Positions 57,038 through 64,000 of a stretch of 64,000 nucleotides of DNA are shown piece by piece. The DNA is taken from NCBI RefSeq assembly GCF_027943255.1, contig NC_072893.1, forward strand, positions 25,008,001-25,072,000, written 5' to 3'. Position numbers and translations under genes: made by a program. The notes under the pieces were generated by a model. It was not told where the DNA came from. It worked only from the letters and a program-made list of their open reading frames with translations, and searched no databases. Source of the stretch: Anastrepha obliqua (taxonomy: Eukaryota; Arthropoda; Insecta; Diptera; Tephritidae). Position 1 is the first letter of the stretch; the number at the start of each line of letters is the position of its first letter.

Positions 57038-57395
57038 GGGGTGTAGAGCAGATCGGCTCCGCGTGGTGCACCCTGGGTAGCGCTAAATGATCTGCGGCCT
57101 CAACGGCCTCCTGAACGATGACGACCCCCCCTCGCTTTTTCGGAATTGGACAATTCTTTTCACTACTTTTTCGACTTTTTCTGACCCCTGTGCTGGTAGT
57201 CGCGGCATTCTGTCACCTGAGTATGCTGAGGTGAAACTCAGCAGAAATGGCTGATGGGCTAATGACGCGACTGCCCCCGTCCCGTTAAAACCCTGGCAGG
57301 CCTCGGAGTACGTTCCAAATCCGTAGCCATTGGGTTGGCGGTGTAGGTGCGGTTGAGACGACTCCCGTCTTTGTGTCCGGTCTGGCTCTGAACGC
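57038..57395 (+). promoter_or_regulatory. LINE 5' untranslated leader, presumed internal promoter
   Basis: The 358-bp GC-rich leader starts GGGGTGTAGAGCAGATCGGC and runs to the ORF1 ATG. Elements of this type must carry their promoter downstream of the transcription start, so regulatory sites are expected here, but I cannot point to a specific initiator. A minus-strand open frame across it is a shadow. Confidence 0.55.
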
Positions 57396-59075
57396 ATGCC
57401 CCATAAGGACATGCGTCAACCCTCGCATGGCCTCCCTGCTATGGCACAGACAACCATGGGACCATTTAAGGACGACTACACACTACGGGTTTGGATAGCG
57501 GCTTCGAGTGGGGACCCAACAACAACAACAATGAACAATAACAATAACAAAAACAAAAACACAACAACAACAAACAATAACAACACAATAGCCCTGCAGA
57601 AAGCTTCAGGGGGTAGCGGGAGTTCGGAGCCGAACCCCAAAACCCCCTCTCTCAGGACCGGAGGAGGGAAATCACCTCCCAAAAAACCCACGCCCCGGGG
57701 GGTAGTCTCCAGTGGGGGTAAGTCGTCGGAATCGACGAGTGGGGCAGTGACCAAGTCGGTTCCGACTTTCCCCATAAATTCGGGGGTTAAAGGTGGGAAC
57801 CCACCTTTAATAGGTAGCGGATCACAGACGGAACCGTCTGTGACTCCTGGAGCAGTGGCGCTGGATGGGGTAGCCAGCACCAGCAAAGGACTCTCACCTA
57901 GCTTTCCGGGGACTTCGGGGGTATCTCTTCGAGGACCCTCCGTTAAGCCTAAACGGCAGCCAGGACAGAGTAAGCGGTCCTTCTCTGACCTTCGTATGGC
58001 TACCAGGATCCTGGAGCGCTACGGTGGCCAGAATGACCCTCAGTTATCTGAGAGGCATTCTCAGACGCTCGAGTGGGCCAGGAAGGTGGTCAGAGGAGCA
58101 GAGGAGGGCAGCGGAAAGGGAGTGGAAGCGAGCGCTCCACACCCGGGCCCGGGAGTGAAAAGGCAGCGCTCCCAGGAGGAGGATGTCTCCCAAGAGAAGA
58201 GACCCAAGATTGGTGGTGGCCCACCAAAATCGTTTAGCGAAGTCGCTAAGCAGGCGGGCTCCATCATTCTCGGGGTGATGGACAGCGGTAGAGAAGACGG
58301 CGCTATCTCTAGGGAGGAGTGGAAGAGGGTAGCGTCCGCCATCTCTGCCGTATTCATGAGGGTGGTGAGGGAAAACCCTGGACCACCTCCAAGCTGCGAA
58401 AGTGCCGGATGGCACTACGGTTCCTACAAGAGAATCGTCTGCGCTGACGAACGGTCAGCCTCGATGTACAGGGCGGCAGTAGCCTTGGTGGGAGAGGTAT
58501 GGGAGGGAGCCAAGCTGAAGGTAGTGGACAGAAGGGATCTACCTGTGCGTCCGCGAGCACGTGTCTGGCTCCCCTCCGAACCCTCTGCTTCGAAGGAGAT
58601 GGAGGAAATCCTCCGCTACTGTAACCCCAAACTTCCAACGCATAACTGGAGGGTGGTTAAGGTGGAGAAGACTGAGGGAGCCTATCGGCAAGCGCTGATT
58701 CTGCTGAATGCAGAGTCTCTCAGTCCTCTTGCTGAAGCAAAGGGGGTCATCAACTATGGCTTCGAGAAGGTAGTCCTTAAGGTCTACCAAACCGATGCCA
58801 GAGGAGATGCCCCCGCACATCCGGAAGTGCTGGGAGAACCAAGGCCCACAGTAGAGGAAGCTCCTGTGGACATGGAGGTAGATTCCGTCACGTCGGAGGG
58901 TGACAATGCTGATGACGTCCGCTCTTTACCGGGGTCCGTCATAAGCATCGGGTCGTTCTTCGACAGGGCGGAGGAGGAGAGGCTTCTGGCCTCGGAGAGC
59001 GAGGACACCGTCCTGGAAGTGATGGAGAGGATCCTGGAGGATGAATATTCTTCAGATAAATCTCCAGCACTCTAA
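57396..59075 (+). CDS. LINE ORF1, gag-like RNA-binding protein
   Basis: The 559-residue protein starts at the ATG at 57396 (MPHKDMRQPSHG). It has a low-complexity Asn/Thr/Lys tract at residues 46-66, encoded by an AAC/AAT/ACA repeat, then a long Gly/Ser/Pro/Lys-rich region. Basic clusters KPKRQPGQSKR (about 187) and KRQRSQEEDVSQEKRPK (about 253) look like nuclear-localisation signals. Residues ~334-467 form a folded-looking domain (YKRIVCADERSASMYRAAVA, ARVWLPSEPS, CNPKLPTHNWRVVKVEK, INYGFEKVVLKVY). It resembles the DUF4780 domain that I recall from insect LINE ORF1 proteins. A CCHC knuckle is not seen. The C-terminus is acidic. It would coat the RNA and bring it to the nucleus. The stop at 59073-59075 lies 35 nt inside ORF2. 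Confidence 0.88.
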   Translation: MPHKDMRQPSHGLPAMAQTTMGPFKDDYTLRVWIAASSGDPTTTTMNNNNNKNKNTTTTNNNNTIALQKASGGSGSSEPNPKTPSLRTGGGKSPPKKPTPRGVVSSGGKSSESTSGAVTKSVPTFPINSGVKGGNPPLIGSGSQTEPSVTPGAVALDGVASTSKGLSPSFPGTSGVSLRGPSVKPKRQPGQSKRSFSDLRMATRILERYGGQNDPQLSERHSQTLEWARKVVRGAEEGSGKGVEASAPHPGPGVKRQRSQEEDVSQEKRPKIGGGPPKSFSEVAKQAGSIILGVMDSGREDGAISREEWKRVASAISAVFMRVVRENPGPPPSCESAGWHYGSYKRIVCADERSASMYRAAVALVGEVWEGAKLKVVDRRDLPVRPRARVWLPSEPSASKEMEEILRYCNPKLPTHNWRVVKVEKTEGAYRQALILLNAESLSPLAEAKGVINYGFEKVVLKVYQTDARGDAPAHPEVLGEPRPTVEEAPVDMEVDSVTSEGDNADDVRSLPGSVISIGSFFDRAEEERLLASESEDTVLEVMERILEDEYSSDKSPAL

Positions 59076-62000
59076 GGCGGCGTCCGCCAACCTACTTATC
59101 CACCTTGAGCAAGGTGGAGCTGATATAGTCCTGATTCAGGAGCCGTGGCTGAGCAGCAACGGCATTTCTGGGCTCAGGACGAAAAGCTACAAACTGGTGG
59201 CGTATAGCAGGACAGGTAAACCAAGATCCTGTATACTCATCAGGAGGGAACTTAACGCATTTATTTTGCCTAATTTCAGCAATGAAGACATTGTGACGGT
59301 GAGTCTGGAGGGCCCGGCTGGAAAGCTATGGCTGATGTCCGTATATATGGCACACGACGACGAGGTGGAACCACCTCCGGCGCTGCTAAGGGAACCCCTG
59401 GCTGAAGCAAAACGCAGGAAAATCGGCGTTATCATAGGCACTGACGCGAACTCCCATCACACCTGCTGGGGAAGTTCCAACATCAATGCACGAGGTGAGT
59501 CACTTTTTGATTATATTTTAAACGAGGACTTGTTTATATGTAACAGGGGTAAGGACCCTACTTTTATTACCGCAGCCAGAGAAGAGGTGCTTGACCTTAC
59601 TCTGGCTTCTTCCTCACTGATAAACCGAATCTCCGATTGGAGGGTGCTAAACACTCATTCCTTCTCGGACCATAGGTACATTCAGTTCTCTCTCACTCAA
59701 GTTCGTCCAATAAGATCCCCCTACAGGAACCTGAGGAGGACGGACTGGGATGCATATTGTAGAAATTTGCTGGGCTTACTCCCCAAGGCACCGGGAGGAA
59801 ATCTAGATCTATCGGAAGAAACGATCGACGAACTGGTGGAAACTTTCACCTCAGCCTGCAACACGGCCTTGGAAACTTCTTGTCCAATAACAGTTTTTCC
59901 CAGGAAGGAAAAACCGCCCTGGTGGACAACGGAGCTATCTGAGCTTAGGGCCTCATGCAGACGCCTTTTTAACAGGGCTAAAAGAATTAGGTCTCCCTCG
60001 GGATGGGAACTGTATAAAGCAGGGCTAGGAATATACAAGTCCGAAATTAGGAAGGCTAAGAAGGACTCCTGGAGAAGCTTCTGCGAAAGCGTAGAGGGCT
60101 GCCATGAGTCCTCCAGGTTTAGACGAGTACTCACGAAGAGTTCCGCTCCCTTGGGGTACCTACGAGACGAATCGGGGCGTTGGGCGATGAGCGGCGAGGA
60201 GTCACTGAAGTTACTTCTCGACGCCCATTTTCCGACGAGCCCAGCACCTAGCAGCACCGACCTGGATAGCACTTCAACTTGCATTCCGGACCGAGGCTGG
60301 TTGCTGGATAAGCGTCGCCTGGCTTGGGCCATTGACTCCTTTAGGCCCTTCAAGTCTCCTGGTCCTGACGGCATCATCCCTGCCCAACTACAGAAATCTG
60401 TGGAGGTATCATGCCGTTGGTTGAGCCCCATCTATGCGAGCTGCGTAGCCAGGGGCTATATACCAAGATCATGGAGGGCCGTGAGGGTTGTCTTTATACC
60501 CAAGGCAGGTAAGAGCTCGCACGTCTCCCCTAAGGACTTCAGACCAATTAGTCTCTCATCTTTCTTACTGAAAACCCTTGAGAGACTGATTGACCTGCAC
60601 ATAAGAAGCGGAATTCCTCGGGGTCGACTGTCGCATACTCAACATGCTTATTGCAAGGGTAGATCGGTGGAATCTGCCCTACATACAATCGTGGAAGAAA
60701 TCGAAGAGTCTCTTCTTCAGAAGGAGCTTGCGGTAGGCGCCTTCCTCGACATTGAGGGGGCTTTTAACAACGTCCTTCCGGAGGCAATTACCAGGTCTCT
60801 AGGTAAACTAGGGGTCGAAACCGACCTTATAAGACTTATCCACAAAATGCTTAGCGACAGAACTGTCACGGCAGAGTGGGGCGGTATCTCCATCCACCGG
60901 CAGGTGAGTAGAGGCACTCCGCAAGGTGGGGTTCTCTCACCATTCCTCTGGGTGGTTGTTCTAAATGATCTGTTGGAGGAGCTGGTGAAAGGAGGCTGCA
61001 GGGTAGTTGCCTACGCGGATGACGTGGCACTAATTGTTAAAGGAAAATTTTTGGATACTCTGTACAACTTGATGCAGGGATATCTGAATACAGTTGTTAG
61101 ATGGGCAACGGATTGTGGCCTGTCGGTGAATCCTCTTAAGACGGAGCTCGTCCTATTTACGAGGAAATATAAAATACCCAGAGCTCAACTTCCCTCACTA
61201 GGGGGCGCTCCTCTGACGCTTTCTGACAGGGTGAAGTACCTTGGTATTATCCTTGACAGCAAGCTTACATGGAAGCCCAATATTGAGGAAAGGGTGAGGA
61301 AGGCAACAATCGCCTTGTATGGGTGCAAGGGCGCAATTGGCAAAAGATGGGGCCTCTCGCCTAGAGTTGTTTTCTGGCTGTATAATACCATTGTAAAGCC
61401 TATCCTGTTATATGGAGTCATAGTCTGGTGGAACTCACTAGAGAAGACGACATTGGTGAAGAAGCTGGAAAGAGTTCAGAGGTCGGCACTCATTGGAATC
61501 AGTGGGGCGCTTCGAACGACTCCTACTCTGGCGCTCAACGCAATGTTAAATGTGGTACCCGTAGATATCGCAGGCAGAACTGCCGCTACACGTACCGCAA
61601 TCAGACTGAGGGGCTGGAGCTATAAGCTCAATCTCCCTTATGGGCACTCAAGCATCCTTAGAAACTTTGAGTTCATCCCTCTGTCAACAGACCAGTGTAT
61701 ACCCTCATTTAGTCCAACCGGAACATTCACTACTCACATCCCGTCAAGGGAAGAGTGGACGGGGGGCTACACTTGGGGGCAGGGCTTGGTGAACTTATTC
61801 ACGGATGGATCGAAGTTGGAAGGAAAGGTTGGCGGAGGAGTCTTCTGCGAAGGGCTCCCCGTCAGACTAAAATTCAGGTTACCGGACCACTGCAGTGTGT
61901 TCCAGGCAGAGGTAGCCGCAATCAAGGAGGCAGCTGATTGGCTGCTCAAATGTGTACTAACAGTCAAGAAGGTAAATATTTTCTCCGATAGCCAAGCGGC

Positions 62001-62634
62001 AATAAGGGCCCTCGGGTCTATGACGGTGCATTCGGAATTGGTCAAGGAATGCTTGATCTCGCTTTCGACTGCGTCCGAATTCTTTGATATAAGCCTCATC
62101 TGGGTTCCCGGTCACAGCGACATTGCGGGAAACTGTGAGGCAGATGAGCTGGCCAGACAAGGGACATGTGAGGTGATTTCCCCGCGGAGGGAGAAAATTG
62201 GAATCCCCCTGACTACCTGCGGTCTGCTCCTGGAAAGATGGGCATCGCGCAAACTCAGCGAGTGCTGGGAAAATGCACAAACGTGCAAGGTCGCGAAATC
62301 CTTCTGGCCACGTGTGGACCGAAGGCGCTCGGGTGAGCTTCTGAGGCTGACAAAATATCAGCTCTCCAATCTAGTGGGCTTCCTCACAGGACACAATGCG
62401 CGAGGAATGCATGCTGTGAGACTTGGAATCATCTCGAATCCTTTCTGTGCTGGATGTATGGAGGATGAGGTGGAATCATCTCAGCACCTTCTCCTTAGCT
62501 GCCCTGCCCTGGCGGGGCTAAGATTCAGGCATCTTGGCTCTTATTTCTTTGCCACGCCTGCTGAGACAGCTGGCGCTGACATTAAAAATCTGATGAGTTT
62601 CATCAGCAGCATTAAGCGGTTGACGCAAACATAG
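59041..62634 (+). CDS. LINE ORF2: endonuclease, reverse transcriptase, RNase H
   Basis: The 1197-residue polyprotein starts at the ATG at 59041, which overlaps the end of ORF1 in the +1 frame, so translation may reinitiate. Residues 1-220 are an AP-type endonuclease with N7, E34 (QEPW), D135/N137 (GTDANSHH) and D210/H211 (SDHR), all present. The RT has FKSPGPDGIIPAQL, FRPISLSSFLLKTLERL, GAFLDIEGAFNNV, GTPQGGVLSP and the catalytic YADD at 658-661. RNase H keeps D922 (TDGSK), E957 (FQAEV), D983 (SDSQAA) and D1035 (EADELA). A C-terminal knuckle is C1136-x2-C1139-x9-H1149-x4-C1154. No catalytic residue appears missing. It nicks the target, primes reverse transcription on it and removes RNA. Confidence 0.95.
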   Translation: MNILQINLQHSKAASANLLIHLEQGGADIVLIQEPWLSSNGISGLRTKSYKLVAYSRTGKPRSCILIRRELNAFILPNFSNEDIVTVSLEGPAGKLWLMSVYMAHDDEVEPPPALLREPLAEAKRRKIGVIIGTDANSHHTCWGSSNINARGESLFDYILNEDLFICNRGKDPTFITAAREEVLDLTLASSSLINRISDWRVLNTHSFSDHRYIQFSLTQVRPIRSPYRNLRRTDWDAYCRNLLGLLPKAPGGNLDLSEETIDELVETFTSACNTALETSCPITVFPRKEKPPWWTTELSELRASCRRLFNRAKRIRSPSGWELYKAGLGIYKSEIRKAKKDSWRSFCESVEGCHESSRFRRVLTKSSAPLGYLRDESGRWAMSGEESLKLLLDAHFPTSPAPSSTDLDSTSTCIPDRGWLLDKRRLAWAIDSFRPFKSPGPDGIIPAQLQKSVEVSCRWLSPIYASCVARGYIPRSWRAVRVVFIPKAGKSSHVSPKDFRPISLSSFLLKTLERLIDLHIRSGIPRGRLSHTQHAYCKGRSVESALHTIVEEIEESLLQKELAVGAFLDIEGAFNNVLPEAITRSLGKLGVETDLIRLIHKMLSDRTVTAEWGGISIHRQVSRGTPQGGVLSPFLWVVVLNDLLEELVKGGCRVVAYADDVALIVKGKFLDTLYNLMQGYLNTVVRWATDCGLSVNPLKTELVLFTRKYKIPRAQLPSLGGAPLTLSDRVKYLGIILDSKLTWKPNIEERVRKATIALYGCKGAIGKRWGLSPRVVFWLYNTIVKPILLYGVIVWWNSLEKTTLVKKLERVQRSALIGISGALRTTPTLALNAMLNVVPVDIAGRTAATRTAIRLRGWSYKLNLPYGHSSILRNFEFIPLSTDQCIPSFSPTGTFTTHIPSREEWTGGYTWGQGLVNLFTDGSKLEGKVGGGVFCEGLPVRLKFRLPDHCSVFQAEVAAIKEAADWLLKCVLTVKKVNIFSDSQAAIRALGSMTVHSELVKECLISLSTASEFFDISLIWVPGHSDIAGNCEADELARQGTCEVISPRREKIGIPLTTCGLLLERWASRKLSECWENAQTCKVAKSFWPRVDRRRSGELLRLTKYQLSNLVGFLTGHNARGMHAVRLGIISNPFCAGCMEDEVESSQHLLLSCPALAGLRFRHLGSYFFATPAETAGADIKNLMSFISSIKRLTQT

Positions 62635-62818
62635 TCATCGTTCATAATTCCACACGCTCCTAACCTTCCCATCACCACCTTTCCCCGCCCTCTCCCTGCA
62701 CCTCATCGGTCCTTCCCCTCTCCTCACTTCCTTGACAATGGTATCACAAAGGACGAATCTCTTTCGTCCAAGTGTGCCCACTCCCTGGGCAACCATATTA
62801 ACCTAACCTAACCTAACC
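62635..62818 (+). other. LINE 3' UTR and (TAACC)n tail
   Basis: This short C-rich untranslated region ends CAACCATATTAACC followed by TAACC repeats up to 62818. There is no poly(A). The same pentamer-type end occurs on the truncated relative at 1568 and on another LINE at 37065. Conserved 3' sequence would be recognised by the element's own RT. Confidence 0.85.
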
Positions 62819-62831
62819 TAACTAATTTTAT
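62819..62831. repeat. Right target-site duplication of the intact LINE
   Basis: The sequence TAACTAATTTTAT is an exact repeat of 57025-57037. The host sequence continues TGATAAAAACTCGAC. Confidence 0.9.
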
Positions 62832-63324
62832 TGATAAAAACTCGACTTTTGGGGTGCTTTCAAATCGCACCAGTTCACCTAAATCTTAATATTTTCCCAA
62901 GCTTTGTTTAAAACCTTAAAATTTTATAAATTTTATGATTCCGGTGGAAAAAATAGCAATTTTTTTAATGAGGCACCCTAATCTATATATTCCATATTCC
63001 ATAAAAAGAGATAATTGCATATGGGACACCCTGTATATAACGCATGCACTCTAACTCGTTTTATGGTCATATACATCGCTCATTTGTGGCTGGCGTGCTG
63101 AATAAATTGACACTCAAACACATCGAACTGTTTTCAGCCAGTGTGTGAATTTATTGTTAAATGCTTTTATTGTACCTTAAAAGTTTTATATATAGCATTG
63201 ACAGGTACTGAAAATAATAAAATTCAATGAAATACTCTGCCAACAAAAATATAAGCAGTATGAAACCAACACACAAACACTTATTTACCCACTTTCCACC
63301 AGCCCACTAGGGTTGGTCTAATGC
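62832..63324. other. Non-coding DNA, no gene seen
   Basis: AT-rich flank of the LINE, with no coding region recognised. Confidence 0.5.
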
Positions 63325-64000
63325 GGACAAAAGCGTTGAGGAGTATATCGGATCCTCAGGGGTTCCTCAAGGATCAGTTCTGGGTCCACTGCTATGGAAC
63401 CTAATGTATGACGTGGTTCCAAGACTGGATATGCCCCCTAGAACTAAAGTCATTGGATTCGCGGATGACATCGCGGTGGTAATGGTAGCAAAACATATCC
63501 ACGAAATTGAGAAGATCGCCAGCGCATCAGTAAGCAGGATCAAGACTTGGCTAAGGTCTATGAAGCTGGAATTAGCTGAGCATAAGGCCGATGTATCATA
63601 GTTCTAATAAGCAGAAGGAAGATGGTAGAAACTATAAATGTAAAAGTTGGGTCTGTAACCATTAGTTTAAAATCCCGCTATTGGAATACGCTGTGAAGAA
63701 GGCATCGAGTGTACAGTCCTGCCTGTCGCGAATCATGCCAAACAATTTCGGATCTAGCCACAACAAAAGAATACTTTATAGCAGGGTAGGCAGCTCGGTT
63801 CTTTTGTATTCCGCACCTATCTGGGCTGACGCACTGAAAATAAATAGCTACACAAAAAAACTGATAGCCGTTTATCGGCTAAGCACTTTGCGAACTATCT
63901 GCGGCTTCAGCACAATTTCGGACGATGCTTCCTTCGTTATAGCAGAACTAGTCCCCGTAGACATTTTGGCGAAAGAAATGCAGATAGTATATTTAAGGCT
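63325..64000 (+). pseudogene. R1-like LINE RT fragment, runs off the window
   Basis: In successive frames the plus strand reads SSGVPQGSVLGPLLWNLMYD (RT block with GxPQG), TKVIGFADDIAVVMVAKHIH (catalytic FADD), SRIKTWLRSMKLELAEHKAD and, beyond a stop at 63599, YAVKKASSVQSCLSRIMPNN, LLYSAPIWADALKINSY and TLRTICGFSTISDDASFVIA, then ELVPVDILAKE. This is the RT palm and thumb of an R1-type ORF2. The 5' part is absent, so this is either a truncated copy or one that starts near 63325. A frameshift near 63665 breaks it. Confidence 0.82.

Larger units (their letters stand above)
57038..62818 (+). mobile_element. Full-length non-LTR retrotransposon, LOA/I-group
   Basis: The element is 5781 bp with a 358-bp leader, two long overlapping open frames with no stop or frameshift, a ~165-bp 3' UTR and a (TAACC)n tail, inside a perfect 13-bp duplication. 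It is much richer in G and C than its surroundings. The domain order endonuclease - RT - RNase H - zinc knuckle places it in the I group, and the sequence style (FLDIEGAFNNV, GTPQGGVLSPFLWVVVLNDL) suits the LOA/R1 side. The RNase H domain favours LOA. Clade assignment is inference. It has the parts expected of an autonomous, possibly active copy. Confidence 0.93.

Noticed and set aside
57476..58820. Minus-strand open frames across the LINE ORF1
   Set aside because: They are shadows of ORF1 caused by its GC-rich codons.
59721..60431. 236-codon minus-strand frame inside ORF2
   Set aside because: It is antisense to a clearly conserved RT/endonuclease linker and has no motif of its own.
62798..62822. 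True telomeric repeat tract
   Set aside because: The run is only four to five pentamers, lies exactly at a LINE 3' end and is followed by a target-site duplication and ordinary sequence.

Overview
The window looks like a repeat-dominated intergenic or intronic stretch of a higher-fly genome. That assignment is inference. It rests on the very AT-rich background, many CA/GT and GTAT microsatellites, abundant mariner/Tc1 relics, and the mix of RTE, Jockey, R1 and LOA-type non-LTR retrotransposons, which suits tephritid-like Diptera. I could not defend a single host protein-coding gene, tRNA or rRNA in 64 kb. The longest open frames outside transposons are low-complexity or have no recognisable family.

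The one intact genetic unit is a full-length non-LTR retrotransposon (57038-62818). It has a GC-rich 5' leader, ORF1 (57396-59075, gag-like), a 35-nt overlapping ORF2 (59041-62634: AP-type endonuclease, YADD reverse transcriptase, RNase H, C-terminal zinc knuckle) and a pentanucleotide 3' tail. It is bounded by a perfect 13-bp target-site duplication. A 5'-truncated relative lies at 1568-2108, and other LINE fragments are at 20.6, 31.2-32.2, 37.1, 40.4, 48.8-50.4 and 63.3-64.0 kb.

Layout. 0-6.4 kb: microsatellite-rich DNA, a LINE tail inside a mariner relic, another mariner relic, an RTE 3' remnant. 6.4-13.2 kb: two copies of a TA-flanked Tc1/mariner deletion derivative (one nested in a mariner), a Helentron-type endonuclease relic, and a mariner with both inverted ends whose 5' part lies in an exact 461-bp tandem duplication. 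14.0-15.8 kb: an array of ~112-bp units capped by an inverted end. 16-20.2 kb: tRNA-like/SINE relics, 2.2 kb of A-rich DNA, a small MITE. 21.6-26.98 kb: a nest of a DD37D mariner, a Jockey element split by a TA-flanked transposon, a decayed transposase split by a TTAA-flanked palindromic MITE, and more MITEs. 28.9-33.1 kb: an RTE element, a LINE 3' half split by a tRNA-derived SINE, and a TTAA MITE. 34.9-37.4 kb: a Tc1-type element and a second DD37D mariner. 40.4-41.8 kb: a LINE fragment and two mariner fragments back to back. 43.8-48.6 kb: A-rich DNA and two opposed arrays of MITE ends. 48.8-57.0 kb: LINE fragments, a second copy of the TTAA MITE, a Tc1 relic and simple arrays. 57.0-62.8 kb: the intact LINE. 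63.3 kb to the end: an R1-like RT running out of the window.

The main novelty is structural. Two unrelated MITE families have expanded only their left ends into tandem arrays closed by a single inverted right end. Several nested insertions are resolved to the base by TA or TTAA duplications whose removal rejoins the broken host transposon frames.
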